Shown: positions 21,513-34,472, counted from the stretch's first letter. The stretch: 64,000 nucleotides of DNA from Portulaca oleracea (GCA_029582165.1 CM055871.1:6889501-6953500), one strand, 5' to 3'. Notes: generated by a model from the letters alone, not told the origin. Numbers and translations: made by a program.

Positions 21513-21781
21513 TGTTAGAGTATAAAATCATCATTGGGCCTACAACAATCAGCTTAAGCTTTTAATTGAGATGATTCCACATGGAATTAGAACCAGACCT
21601 GAGTAAGAGGTTTCAGGTTCGAATCTCAGCACCTACCATATTCATTTGCACAAGATGAAGGAGGTCTTTGCAGCATTCGTGCTTTAAGCCCAAAGGTCAT
21701 TCGTGTGAGGGGCGTGTTAGAGTATAATACCATCATTGGGCCTACAACTATCAATTTAAGCTTTTGGTTGAGATGGTTCCA
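21513..21781 (+). mobile_element. Candidate SMART-like mini LTR retrotransposon (269 bp)
   Basis: Two similar 67-bp direct repeats (21513-21579 and 21715-21781) start TGTTAGAGTATAA and end TTCCA. A primer-like TGGAATTAGAACC (from 21582) follows the first and a polypurine-like GTGAGGGGCG (21705-21714) precedes the second. The 135-bp interior contains a tRNA B-box-like GGTTCGAATCTC. The layout matches SMART/TRIM retroelements. It is inserted in the right end of a Stowaway MITE. No 5-bp target duplication is evident. Confidence 0.55.
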
Positions 21782-21976
21782 TATAAAGAAAGGGAGTATT
21801 AGAAATTATTGATTAAAAATTGACACTGAAAACCGTAAATGACTGATAAAAAAGAACATATGAGTAGTTAATTGGAAAAGTAAAATGACACTAAAAATAT
21901 TATATTTTAAACTAAAGTAAGTACTTTTTTTAATTGTTAAACTAAAAATTTAAAATAGGCGTCCAAGTACACATTA

Positions 21977-22292
21977 ACAGTCTGTTTGGATTCAATTTAT
22001 AAGGGAGAGAGGAGGAGAATAAAAAGAAAGGGAAATAAGGGGAGGGAAAGGAAAGGGAGGTGATTAACGTTAACCTTATTTGGATATATTCATAAGAGAA
22101 AGGGAGGGGTGTGTTAAAGTTCTTTTTTCCCCCCTCATTTTGAGGGTTATGAAAAATGGAGGGAAAGGGAGGAAAAGGGAGGTAAAATGTGCCCCTCCCT
22201 TCACCCCCTCTTTTTATTCCCAAACATAAAGAAAATCAATAATAATCTCCCTTCCCCTCCCCTCTTCCTCTTTGCCCTCTAAAATAAACAGA
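21977..22292. mobile_element. Purine/pyrimidine-mirrored MITE with CAGTCTGTTTGG ends
   Basis: The left end GTCTGTTTGGATTC and the right end ATAAACAGATTG are inverted. The left interior is G/A-rich (GGGAGAGAGGAGG) and the right is C/T-rich (CCCCTCCCCTCTTCC). There is no coding capacity. Confidence 0.45.
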
Positions 22293-22776
22293 TTGTAAAG
22301 ACGTCGTCATCAAGTTGGTAATATCATCATCTTCTAAGCTTCCCACTTCACCAAGGTTCAATTATTAGTGTAAATAAATGTTTACCTTGAAAATTTTAGG
22401 ATTGATGGATCATATCTATTAAATCATTATAGACAATTTGATACCCGTTATCCCCGATCTATAAAGCGTACTAATAGTTATTCTTGAAATAAGCGACTAA
22501 TGGACAAACTTACTTACCCTTCATAAAAGAAATAATAAAAAAATGTTGTAAAGTTTACAAGCATGTCATGATCAATAGTGCTGCATATACAACAACAAAA
22601 CAATTAATTCTATTGAGTTATTTTTAATCGTTAGATTGTGAAATCAGCGTTGCTCCCCTCGAAACCCTAAACCCTCTATGGCGGTGGGATTTGGTCGTGC
22701 GAGATTTTATTGCCCTCTCCTGTAGGGCTCTGATGTCGTCGTTTGCCTCCGGCTGTGAGGATTGAACCCTGTGACA

Positions 22777-23762
22777 ATGGCCTACGTAAAGGAGTTGGAT
22801 TTCACAAAACTGACTCTAACGATAGAAGAAGATGAAGTCTTTGACATTGATGACTCCCCAGCTGAACAAATTGATAATCAAATCTCACTCTGTTTAGTTG
22901 GGAAGCTTCTCACCGCTAGTACAGTCAACCCATAAGGATTCAAACAAGCAATGAAGAATGTGTGGAGACCGCAACATGGAATCATCATTAAAGATTTGGG
23001 ACAAAATCTGTTTTCGTTTCAATTCTTCACCAAGGACGATAAAGAGGTGGTTCTCAACGAGGGCCCTTGGTTATGTGATGATATCCTGCTTCTCAGGTAG
23101 TTAACTGGGGATGATGTGCCTTCCGAGATGGAATTCACAACAGCAAGGTTTTGGATAAAGGTTAAAGACCTCCTGATGAAGAAAAAGACTTTTGTTTTCG
23201 CTGAGTCTGGGCAACAAGATAAGAGATTACGTAGAAGCGGATGAGGAAGATATACTGACCCCATCAAAATACTTAAAAATCAAAGTGGACATAGACATCA
23301 CCAAGCCATTGCGATGGGGTGTCAAACTGAAGATTGATGGGGAGGTGAAGTGGTTGGACATGAAGTATGTAAAGTTACCAAACTTCTGTTATGCATACAG
23401 CTTGGTGGGACACGTCTTTAGAGCATGTGAACAGTACCGAAGCGGCCTCGCTGAAGAAGATTTTCAATATGGTCCATCGCTCAGGGGTAGCCCAATCAAG
23501 CGGAAGCGAAGAGGTATGGAAGAAGAACGGCAGGAAGAGAGGAGGAAGTTGCTCGAACTAAGGGGTGAAAGTGGGAATAGGTTCAAGAAGAAGTTGGAGT
23601 TTAGGACAGGGGGGCATTGAAGATGTGATCATGCATGAGTCCGCAGGATACGATCCAAACAAGAGGAAGGTAGACGATCTGAGGATCAAGGAAGCAGTGG
23701 AGAGAAAGTCAAGAGTAGTTTCTGACAATCAACACGACAAATCGATGGAGGCTGCCAAGTAG
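22777..23762 (+). pseudogene. LINE ORF1 (DUF4283/zinc-knuckle RNA-binding protein), broken
   Basis: It starts MAYVKELDFTKLTLTIEEDE at 22777. The DUF4283-type text NVWRPQHGIIIKDLGQNLFS and FFTKDDKEVVLNEGPW is followed by stops, a frameshift near 23190, and a degenerate knuckle (LPNFCYAYSLVGHVFRACEQ). A Lys/Arg/Glu-rich tail ends MEAAK at 23762, 14 bp before ORF2. Confidence 0.7.
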
Positions 23763-24808
23763 CCCCGCCGGCAGCCATGAATATCATATGCCTAAACTGC
23801 CGGGGACTTGGCGACCCCCGAGCAGTGAACGATCTGATGGGCTTTATCCGCAGATCGAAGCCAACCATTGTCTTCTAGTCGGAGACAAAAGGAAGTTCAG
23901 CAGAAATACCACAAATCAAACAGCGAATGATAACGATTCATAGGGTTAGCGTAGATTGCCGAGGGAGGTCAGGCGGCCTCGCCCTCTTTTGGAAAAAGGA
24001 GATTAAGGTTTCCCTCCTTTCATACTCCCAACACCATATAGATATCAGAATAGATGAAGGAATAGGGAGCTCAGCCTGGTGTTTCATGGGCCTATATGGA
24101 TGGCCTTAGACACAATCAAAGCTCCTGACATGCACATTGATCGAAGAGCTGAGCACGCACAATCAACTCCGCCCATGGTTACTTGGGGGAGACATAAACG
24201 AGATTTTCTACAATTTTCTACAATTTTGAAAAACAAGGAGGTCCCCCAAAGCCACAGAATATTCTAGACACTTTCCAAGAGACACTTACGCACTGCGGGC
24301 TGATGGACATGAATAAAGGGTATGCTTTCACTTGGTGGAACGACCGAAGTGGGGAAGAATCAGTGAAGGAACGCCTCGACAGGTTTATGTGTAACACGGA
24401 TTGGATTAGTCTTTTCCCCGTAGCAGAAGTTACACACATAAAGGAAACTCTATTAGATCATCTACCAATATGCCTTTCACTCAACCATCGTAGCTCGAGG
24501 GAATCGGAGGCATCGACCCAGGGGAAGGAGATATTACTTTGAAAATATGTGGACCACCAAAGACTCATGTGAAGATCTAATCTCAGATGTTTGGTCCCGG
24601 AACAGCTCAGGAACAACGTATGGCGACTATATGAAGAAACAGGACAATTGTCGTATCGCGCTTACTACATGAGCAGAAAGTAGCTTTGGACGAGCGCATA
24701 AATCAATCAAGAAGCTCCAAAGAGCTTCGAGCCACATGTGCTAAGGACAGGAAGCGCCTGAATGAAAAGCTTAAAGAGCTTCGATGGCAGGAAGAAATAA
24801 TGTGGTGG

Positions 24809-26283
24809 TGTAGACACCTAAAAAGTGTCATTGTAATATTGTAAATTTTATTTCTAGTATTTCTTTTTTATTTTATTTTATTTTATTTTATTAGTCTAGG
24901 TAAAATTGTCAAATATGTTTGAAGTGCAAAAAATGAGAAGAAAGCCCCACAAAATAGCCCACAAAATAAGCCCTGGCATGCAGCCCGAGGCGCTGCCCAG
25001 AACCCGAGCAAAGTCGGGGCGTCAGGCGGGTCTACACGCGGCCCATTACCCAATTCTAGGGCGCTGTGCGGGTCTGCCCGCTGCCCGTTTACCCGGATTC
25101 ATGTCTTCGGGTCACGTGCAGCGCAAGTTGGCCTCGGGAATCGCGCCAGGCAGACCTGCCCATTAGCTAATTTTAGTTCATTTGCTTTTATTAGAGCATT
25201 TGTTATTTTTAGCTATTCTAAACTTAATCTTCACTCACTCATTTACCCTATAAATACCTCCATTTCTCATTTCATTTTTCACACCAAAACCACCTGAGAG
25301 TATTGACACTAAGTGGATTTCTCTTCTTCTCTCCCTCTCTCATTTGCATACATGCATTCTGGCATTTTAATTTTCGCATTTTCATTTTCGTTATTATTTT
25401 CTTGTAATCACCCATAACATCGTAACGCTGACATTAATGTTGGTTATGATTAATCTAAATCTGATTACTTGAAAGAATAACTTTAATTCTTTCTTTGTTC
25501 ATATTCATTTTTATTTATCGCTTTTGTTTATTTATCGCATTTTTATTATTACCGCATTTATTTTCCGCGTGCATCTAAATAACATCAATTAATCTAATTA
25601 ATTCTCCTCTTCTACTCTTTTCCTTAATGAACCGATCTAGTAGAGTCCGTTCTTTGAACGGGGGATTAGAAATTTTTTACTTTCGAATTCTTAACCTTAC
25701 CTCCGGATTCGAATATCATGGTTCGCGGTTACATGGAGTTAAAAAAAAATCGAGTTTATTAATTCTCTTAAAAATTAATTGGCGACTCCTAAAAATTAAA
25801 TTTGATTAAATCTGATTCATTCGGAATGTGGTTTTTATTCGAATTTTAAAATTTATTTATTTCCCGAAATAGTTCGAATATCGAAAATCGCAAATAAAAA
25901 AGACTGGTGGACTCGGTCCAACAGCCAGCACCCTGTGCGGGTCTGCACGGCTGTTGGCCCGAGCCCACTTCCATCACCCAAGCACTCGGGGAAAGGCCCG
26001 GGATCACAGCTCGGGGCGCCAGGCAGGCCTGCATGGCGCCTGGGTCAGTGACCCGGATCATTCCCCGGCTGCCTCGATTTTCGTGCAGATTATTTCTGAT
26101 TTCTCGGTTTTCTTATTTATTCTGAGCAAATTATAAATTTTAATGTTCATAATAAAATTCAAACATTTCGGTTGAACATTTTAAATGTGTAAAAATTGAA
26201 TTTAAATCCTTAAAGACTAGACACCTCTTTCGATTCGCCTAACACCGCATAAGACACGGTTGGAATTTTTCCCGGGTCCTGCA
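24809..26283. mobile_element. Solo LTR (1475 bp), probably Ty3/gypsy, inside LINE ORF2
   Basis: It begins TGTAGACACCTAAAAAG and ends GGGTCCTGCA, with the 5-bp duplication GGTGG on both sides (24804-24808 and 26284-26288). Removing it with one duplication joins the LINE reading frame exactly. Two GC-rich blocks (24970-25160 and 25905-26060) flank an AT-rich centre. It carries no coding sequence. Confidence 0.85.
25249..25257 (+). promoter_or_regulatory. TATA box of the solo LTR
   Basis: CTATAAATA lies mid-LTR with a pyrimidine-rich stretch downstream, where the U3/R start would be expected. Confidence 0.45.
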
Positions 26284-29200
26284 GGTGGCAAAGGGCGAAG
26301 CAAGATTTTTTAGCCTAAATTTGAAATGGTTCCACTCCAAAGCATCCTCGAGAAAGCGAACAAACACCATCAATCACCTCCAAGACTTTGCAGCCACAAT
26401 AACCACTTCTCCTGATGAGTTTGAGCGACTGTTCACAGAGTACTATGAAGTCTTATTTCAATCAGAAGGGGCAAGAAACATGGAGGAAGTACTACAGCAT
26501 GTGAAAGAACGAGTTACCGAATCTATGAACCAAGAACTCACGACACCATATACTCAAGAGGAAGTAAAAATAGCGGTCTTCCAAATGCATCCCGGCAAAT
26601 CCTCGGGACCGGATGGCTACAACCTATATTTCTTTCAATGATTCTGGCACATTGTTGGGGCAGATGTCAACGCGGCAGTCCAAGACATGCTAAATGGAGG
26701 CCCAATTCCAGACGGGCTGAACCACACGCTAGTGGCCCTGATTCCGAAAGTCAAGGACCCCACCTTGGTTGTGGATTTTCGGTCAATTAGCCTGGCTAAC
26801 GTACTGCTCAAAATTGCGACAGAAACAATAGCAAATTGCCTCAAGGACATACTACCAAACATCATTTCCGAAGAGCAAAGCGGCTTTGTAAAAGGAAGAC
26901 TCATTAGTGATAATACGTTGATAGCTTACGAACTCTTTCATCATATTCACTGTCATGCAGGGGCAAACGGGCCTATGTCAATAAAACTCGACATGAGGAA
27001 AGTCTTCGATAAAGTGGAATGGGCCTTTCTCCGAGGCATACTAGCAAAGCTTGGTTTTTGTGAGCAACGGATCACTCTTGTCATGAAATATCTGGAGTCA
27101 CCTACTTTCTCATTCATTATAAATGGGGAGGTACGGGGTAACGTTTCTCCATCTAGAGGAATTAGGCAGGGTGACCTTCTCTTTTCCTTCCTTTTTGTTA
27201 TCATCACTGAAGGTCTGTCATCCTTATTGCACAACGCAACCGATACCGGGGCCCTTTAGGGTATAAAAGTTTGCAGAGATGTGCCTACTATATCACATCT
27301 AATGTTCTCCGACGACACCATACTTTTATGTAGAGCTAGTGAAGGTCAAGCTGATACGGTCAAACGATTTCTCCAACTGTATGAACAGGCCTCGGGGTAA
27401 CAGATTAATTACAGCAAAATAGAAGTTGTCTTCCATAAGCACGCATCTCGAGACAAACGTGATGACATCAAAGCCATCCTGGGCATTCGGGAGGTTCTGC
27501 CACACAAAAAGTATCTTGGACTCCCCACCCATGTGAGGAAATCAAAGTACAAAGATCTATTGGGTGTGAAGGATATGGTAGCAAAAAGACTAAGCAGTTG
27601 GGATGACATATTTCTATCTTGGGCCGGACGGGAAGTAATGATAAAAGTAGTAGCCCATACTCTTCCAGTATACGCAATGAGCACTTTCAAACCCCCGACT
27701 TCGTTGTGCAAGGATATTGAACGATTAATTCTCCGTTGCTGGTGGGGAGCCAAATAGAATACTAGGAAAATGCACTGGCTAAAGGCAGAACACCTATGTA
27801 GAAGTAAAGAGTTTGGAGGCACTGCTTGCAAAGCAGGTGTGGAGGCTATGGAAATACCCAAGCTCACTTGTTGCATGTCTCTTACGTGCAAAATATTAAC
27901 CAAGTGGAGACATATTCACTGCTGGGTTGGGCACATGTCCAAGCTACACATGGCGCATCATCTGTACGGCCATGGAGATTGCACAGTTCAGAGCCCGATG
28001 GTTCATTGGCGATGGAGAAAAAGTGAAAATTTGAGAAGACAAATGCTTAGATAGAAGCCCCACTTTCAACCTCATAACACCCCGTGACGAGCATCACCCG
28101 ATTAATTATATACATGAGCTAATTGACGCAGACCGAAGATGTTGGAAAAGCTAAGTGATTGAGCAAAATTTCTTGCCCTGTGATGTAGAACATATAGTGA
28201 AGCTCCCATTAAATTACACCACCACAGAGGAAATTAGCTTGGCATGATACCAAGAATGGAGAGTACGATGTCAAAACCGGCTATCACTGCCTTGCAAACT
28301 CACGAGCAGCAGATATGGCTTCTTCAAGCATAAACGGAGGCAAGAGTCTATGGAAGCAGCTATGGACATTGAAGAAACTGCCAAGAGTTCGGGTTTTTGG
28401 GTGGAGACTTTGTAAAGAAATTCTCCTATCTGCAGATGTTGTTAATCGAAGAATACAACATGTGGATGGAACTTGCAAGAATTGTGGCTTCCCTGATAAA
28501 TCCAATACTCACAGCATATTCCAATGTCCATTTCAAACTGGAATATGGGAAATCAGCGACTTAGACGAGCGGGTGTGGGTAGCACGATATTCTTCCTCCA
28601 TCGACTATGTGCATATAGCTATCTCCGTCCTCAAAGGCAATGACAAGGCGCTCTTCATCATGTTGGCTAGACAATGTTGGAACGCTATGAATAATTGGAT
28701 CGTTAAAGGAGTCCTGCCAAATGCCCAACACTTGGTCACAAAGGCGAAGGAAATGCTAAATGATTTTCATACTCTACCCCCTCCCAAATAGGTGCCGAAA
28801 ACTGTTGTACACAACTCACAATGGAACCCTCCCCCCCCCGACGGAAGCTGAAAACTAAACTTCGATGCAGCAAAACTGGGAGAATGGGGGAGAGGTTGGG
28901 GCTTCATAATCAAGGATCAAGAAGGGGAAGTGGTGGCAGCCGGCGTTCGACAACAACATGGATTTTCCTACATTGAGCAAGAAGAGGCTGAGGCATGTTT
29001 GTTCGATATGAAGATAGCTTGGGAGACGGGCTATAGATCCTTGATGGTTGAGGGAGACAATCTTTCAGTTATCCAGAAGATACAAAAGGGATTCCATGGG
29101 AGCAACAGCTTCGGCACCACCATTGCGGAGATATTAAGGATAGCAAATTATTTTAATTGTATTTCTTGGAACCATGTCCTTAGAGCGGGAAACAAAGTAG

Positions 29201-29693
29201 CTTACTCTCTCGCTCACCTCCAACCCTATGATTCGAATGATCAAATTTGGTTGGAGGATTTTCCTGAAGTTTTATTAGTTTTGGCTAGAGACGATATGTG
29301 TCGATTTTTAAATAATGAAAGTTAGCCCTGCCTGTTGGCGTCTTTTTCTCAAAAAAAAAACAATAACAATTAAAATAAATTAAACAGTGATTACTCAAAG
29401 CCTTATCGAAAGTGCCGAAGAAGCATCTACTCATGGCTCCAACTGCGTGTCCAAGCTAAAAGTACTACTACACTTTCTTTTCTTTTTTTTTTTTTTGCAA
29501 TTTCTTCTTGAAAAACCTCACTGTTGTCTTGAGTGCTATAACAATGATAAAAAATGTCATTGAACTGGACTTTTAAAACTGTCATTGGACTTTTAAAACT
29601 GTCAAACTACCTCTTAACTTTCTATAATGATAAAAATTGCACCTCTTACCTGTTACAACAAGTTTTCAATTAATTAATTACAAAAAAAAAATG

Positions 29694-29695
<2 letters not shown>

Positions 29696-29728
<33 letters not shown>
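29696..29728. repeat. (CT)n microsatellite
   Basis: A CT run followed by a CGCGCGCG block lies upstream of the ORF in the Pack-MULE-like element. The placement is typical of a plant 5' UTR. Confidence 0.85.
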
Positions 29729-29730
<2 letters not shown>

Positions 29731-29785
29731 GCGCGCGTGCGATCTCTCGCCTCCCTCCTTCACTTTCTGCTACAGAGCTTCTTCA

Positions 29786-30049
29786 ATGGTGGCTGCTCCA
29801 CCAATCAAAACCATGAATCCATCTGATCTAAATGATCTCACAAAATCTTCATCTTCCCATTCTTCAATCTCTATTCCCTCCCCCCTTCAACCCCCATTTC
29901 TTGCACCCCAAATCGTCGCTCATCCTCCTCTCGCATTGTCTCCGTCTCCGTCTCCACTCCCACCTCTCCTCGTCGATCTTCTCTTCGTTCATCCCTCGAT
30001 TCAAGCGACCCAATCATCAGCACCACGACAAAACCCTTGCAGTAATTAG
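29786..30049 (+). CDS. Ser/Pro-rich ORF within Pack-MULE-like element, possible captured gene fragment
   Basis: The 87-codon ORF starts MVAAPPIKTMNPSDLNDL and is followed by Ser- and Pro-rich low-complexity sequence (SPSPSPLPP). It begins 58 bp after a CT-rich leader. It could be the first exon of a captured host gene, but I recognise no family and low-complexity coding can be accidental. Confidence 0.3.
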   Translation: MVAAPPIKTMNPSDLNDLTKSSSSHSSISIPSPLQPPFLAPQIVAHPPLALSPSPSPLPPLLVDLLFVHPSIQATQSSAPRQNPCSN

Positions 30050-30485
30050 CGAGGAAAACCCTAGAAAAACCTCCCTAAATCCACCAAAAAAATCCACACA
30101 CCGAGTACCCACATTTAGAAAGGTTCTACCCGGGAAGAATTTGTTCCTGCCACGCAACATTCGGCGAGGACAACCCTAGAAAAACCTCCCCAAATGCCCA
30201 AATCCAGCAAAAAAATTCAAGAAAAGGGGAGGAAGGCGTGCTATTGAAGTTAAGTTGCTGCTTTAAAGTCCATGCATCCAGCAAGCAGTAGCCAGAAGTT
30301 AGGGTTTTTATTTATTTTTTTTTTTGTAATTAATTGAAGGGAAACTTGTTGTACCATGTAAGATGGGAAATTTTGATAAGTATGGAAAGTTAAGGGGTAG
30401 TTTTGATCGTTTTAAAAGTCCAATGACATTTTTGATCATTTTGGAAAGTTTAAGAGCATTTTTATCCAAGCACTCCTGTTGTCTT

Positions 30486-33400
30486 AATCCAACAATCTTT
30501 ACATCGAGACCATTATTAAACTCCATGGTTTTGCGTGCTTCCTATTAATCCAGACGGTCATGAAACCTCTCATCATCAAATTCTTCTGAGTTAGTTCTAA
30601 ATTCAACCCATCTTCTCAAATAGCTTTAAAAGGATTCATGCGCTTTTTCTTTCTGTCTGCAGTCTGAATCGAACTCCTCGAAGGTAAGACCTAACGAGTT
30701 ACTTGTTTAACCAAACGCCATTAGTTTTCAACATAGTTTTCTTATCTTTGTTTGTCTAGCTTGTGTTTTAATTTTATTAGGGATAGAAGGTCTTAATCAA
30801 TAAAAATGAGTCCTCCTTCAAACTAGGACTTGATTCAATACAAGGTTGCAGGACCAACTATATTTCTAGATAAACCACCATTATCCTAAGATGCCAAAAC
30901 ATCTCTAATCGCTTCTTCCTGTCCAATTGAATTGAATATATAGCATTGTACTTCATCTCATCATTAGATGAGGACGGATTACTCACACAAACAATCTTCT
31001 TAGGACCTTGTGCCAATGAAAGTTGGACAATTCAATCTAGTATTAAGAAGGTCGAGATGGTTTTGTACTCGCACAAGATTGTGATGAGTTTTAAATTATA
31101 ATGACAGTTTTGAGGTTGTGCGTTTAGTTGTCTTGTCACACTTTGATTTTTTTTTAGGGCTTTTGGCATTGTGTACTTCCATTATTTTGGGGCAATGTCG
31201 TATTATGTGTTGTTAGCACTATTTTATCAGATGAATAAAATGGGCAAGTCCCGCTAATTATGAAAAAAAAAAAGAAAGTTTTAACTCTACAAAATATATT
31301 ATTAAGTTTAGTCATCATTTTAGGTCAGCCTAACTTTGACTTGATAGATTCTTCAAATGTCTAGCAAATTAATCCACTGAACTTGGGAATCTCTTCAATT
31401 TATAACCTATCACAATTTTTAAATTTCCACCACACCGCACCGCAACCATGCGTATAAAAGAACGGGGACTAAACAAGCCAAGAAGGGTAGTGAAAATTTA
31501 TTGAAATTTTTTCACGGATCAAAAGTTTGCAACGCCAACATTCTTAGCTAATTGTTAATTGTTATCTAGTCAATTGTTACTTGTCATTTCTTTGTTTTAG
31601 GTATTTCATTTCACTAGCTAGTTAGAATAATAGTTTCAATTTAATGTCGTATTTTGTCAATTGGAATTTTTTGACCTACATTGAAAATAATAATTAGAAA
31701 TTTTGCAATATTTATCCTTATTTTTAACAGGTGATCAAAGTGGAAGGAGCAGGTGAGATGAACTATTATGCGCATGCATGAGAGAATTAGTTATTAAGAG
31801 TAAAATTGGTAAATTAAAAGAGAAATAATAAATGTCTTGGACAAGACACTTGTTAAGTGTCTTGTGATGCTACAAAACCTATATATTTGTAAATTAAATT
31901 GTAAAAAAATGACATCTAAGCAGTATTTTGGGGCAAGACACTTATCATCAGCCTAGAACCAGTAACAAATATTGTGAAATACATAGTATTCTCATTTCTT
32001 AGTTAACCCAGTTAGATCATTTAGGCAACACAATTAGTTGATTTAAAAGTAATTTATTAAACCTAAATAAAGACAATGAATTAACCTACTTACCTTTAAA
32101 AAATCACATGTATGATGTATCGTCTCATCTTAATTATGCAATACATTAGTCCCAGACTCCCAGATATATGATTCCATGATTGATTGATTGGTTTTATGTT
32201 TAAAGTTGTTTTATTATTATTAGGGGATCAATTGCGTGGAAACTTTTGGTCAGATGGAGCGGCACATTAATACACAAGAATATACAACTTTAATATTGTA
32301 CCTAGCTATTCTATAATTGAGTGCTAGGCAAACCTTATTATTAGCTTAAAGTCTTACCATGACATTAAATGCATGGAGACTAAGCCGTAATTTTGTTCAC
32401 AATAATTTATCGAATCTGCATTGTTAAATAAATCAAAATTTATCCAATAATTTGCCCATAATGAAGAACAGTTTGGTGCATAAAGCATCTGAGGAAGCAG
32501 CGGTTCAGAGAAGGGTCCCATCACAAAAATATAATGAAGTAAACCTTACTTTACATTTCTCCATATTTGCCCATAGAAGTAATTTCACAAAATATATATC
32601 CAAACATGACATGATAAAGATTAACATTTTCTTCCTTGTTATGCAAAGCCAAGAAGATAGAAAATTACAACTAGAGCTCAACACTAGACTTAATACACCA
32701 ATTTGAAAAACTACAATTCCTTAAGCAAACACTGCTTACATGAACGAATGACTCTAAGAACATGATGAATTAAGTAGAATCTTAACCCTAAATTAAATAG
32801 ACTCCTAAGTCCTAGTACATCCCTCACAAAAGAAAAAAAAATAAATCCCTACAGGAACTACAATCAAATAAAAAACTTGTACTGGACTTCTCTAACAAAC
32901 TGGACACACACGTAATTTACAAGATAAATTTAAAAAAAAATGAAAAATAGACAGCTAGGCTCATTGGAAGACTATACTCCTGGAAGTACAGTCGAATTCT
33001 TAGACCCCGCCAAATATATGAAGTTTTGCAATTTGTGTAAAAACATCGTCCCCTGCTAAAGTGATAGATATTAGTACCTCTATATTCCAAAATAACTAAC
33101 TTTATTTGATTGTTACATTAATATTTTCTTTTACTTTGACTAATAATTCAAATATGCATTGATTATTATATAAAAATACTACAATTCAAGAATATATGTT
33201 TACAAGAATATACTCATAAAAATAATGGTTATGTTATAATATTGGAAATCGTGTATCAGTATATAAAAAATGAAGCGTAATAAGACATAAGAAACTTCGT
33301 CATAGTTAGTGTGAATTTATGTATGAATTTATTTATTTTTCCCATAAGATTGATGTTTTCTCTTTTGGAAAAACAATTAGTAACATTTTAAATACCTTGG

Positions 33401-34252
33401 TTAAAGCTAAAAGTATAATTAGCAATGTAGGTAGTTTAAATAAGTGTCACGCTTATATATAAAGGTTCTTTTTTGTTGCAAAAGTATTCTAAAGGTAAAC
33501 TTTTTAAAATCATTAAATTAAGATGGTATTATAGATTGATGATAAACGCATTATGGTAAATCAATACTTTAGTTGTGTTGTGATTTTATATTTTAAGTTT
33601 TAACCCACTAATATTTTACATGTTCTATAATTACAAACTTTTAATAATTACAAACAATTATCAATTGTAAAGTTTTGATAGCTACACTAGCAAATACAAA
33701 TACCACTGTTAGTAGATCAGTTAATTGTAGAAATTCATTGCATAATGTTATTAAAGATAATGTTACCCAATATATAAATGCTAACAAAGGGAGTTTTGGT
33801 GTAACCGATTGAGTTATTGTCATGTAATCGTGAGGTTATGATTCAAATTTTACAAGTATCCTTTTGCAAAAATACAAGGTAAATACTTTACACCTCTTAT
33901 GATGCCCTTATATATTAGTGCTAACACACTACTATTTAATTACACAATTCTTTTTGAAAAGAAATTATGTTTGCTTATGTGTTTGTTAAACTAAAACAAG
34001 AAATTTATGCTTTTCTTTTAATGAATTCAAATCGTAAATAAAGTTGTCAAAGCTCAACACGATTTTTTTCGATCCAAATTTAACTCTTAATTTAAGTAAA
34101 TTAGATTTCAAATTTTCAATCTATTTAATTAAATAAGTCTAATACAATAATTAGTACTCCATTTTAACTGAAAAAAGACTAGCTACTTACATTTTGTTTT
34201 TCTTAAATTTGAAACTTATTGCAAAGTTAATATTTGATTACTGCATATGGAC
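30486..34252. other. Gene-poor AT-rich stretch
   Basis: No coding exon was recognised. A lone right end of the PIF-like MITE family lies at about 31418-31478 (CACCACACCGCACCGCAACC ... GAACGGGGACTAA). A decayed SINE-like segment lies near 33805-33915 (TCGTGAGGTTATGATTCAAA). Confidence 0.4.
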
Positions 34253-34255
34253 TAA

Positions 34256-34469
34256 GGCCCTGTTCTTTTCTGCGGTTGACAAATTGCGATACCATAGCAT
34301 ACCGCAGTTTGCCACAACTCACCACACTTTACCACAAATCATTATTTTTCTCTCTCCTCACATTTCTTCTCTACTTTTTACATTCTCTCCCCTCATACCA
34401 ATAACCCACCACAATTCTACTACACCTCACCACACCATACCGCAAAATACCGCAGAAAAGAACAGGGCA
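34256..34469. mobile_element. PIF/Harbinger-like MITE, copy 3 (cleanest)
   Basis: The ends GGCCCTGTTCTTTTCTGCGG and the inverted CCGCAGAAAAGAACAGGGCA are flanked by TAA at 34253-34255 and 34470-34472, the Tourist-type target duplication. The centre is CACCACA-rich. Confidence 0.75.
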
Positions 34470-34472
34470 TAA

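Larger units (their letters stand above)
23777..29325 (+). pseudogene. LINE ORF2 (endonuclease, RT, RNase H), broken
   Basis: It starts MNIICLNCRGLGDPRAVNDL, an apurinic endonuclease N-terminus with the NCRGLG motif. RT follows (FRSISLANVLLKI, then EEQSGFVKGRLISDN). The catalytic box reads FSDD where FADD is usual. The zf-RVT region (about 28340-28560) has Cys/His spacing, and the RNase H region (about 28860-29300) has KLNFDAA and VEGDN. There are numerous in-frame stops (for example near 23876, 24108, 27259 and 27399). A solo LTR interrupts the code at 24809-26283. Confidence 0.8.
22608..29364 (+). mobile_element. L1-type LINE, near full length, dead, split by a solo LTR
   Basis: The order is 5' leader, ORF1 (DUF4283-like), ORF2 (endonuclease, reverse transcriptase, zf-RVT, plant RNase H), then an A-tail at 29351-29360. 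AACAATTAA occurs at 22599-22607 and 29365-29373, a likely target duplication. Without the solo LTR it is about 5.3 kb, close to the usual plant L1 length. Many stops and frameshifts mean no protein is made. Confidence 0.8.
29531..30475. mobile_element. Pack-MULE-like element with long inverted ends and a 10-bp target repeat
   Basis: CTGTTGTCTT flanks the element on both sides (29521-29530 and 30476-30485). The terminal about 140 bp (GAGTGCTATAACAATG... on the left, ...TTTTATCCAAGCACTC on the right) are inverted copies, sharing the TGACA(A/T)TTTT and AACTTTC blocks. The interior is non-repetitive, GC-richer, and has gene-like content: a CT tract, an ATG ORF, and ACCCTAGAAAAACCTCCC twice. No transposase was seen. 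This fits a Mutator-like element that captured host DNA. Confidence 0.65.

Noticed and set aside
32452..32706. Plus-strand ORF MPIMKNSLVHKASEEAAVQ
   Set aside because: It matches nothing I know, has no splice context and lies in AT-rich intergenic sequence.
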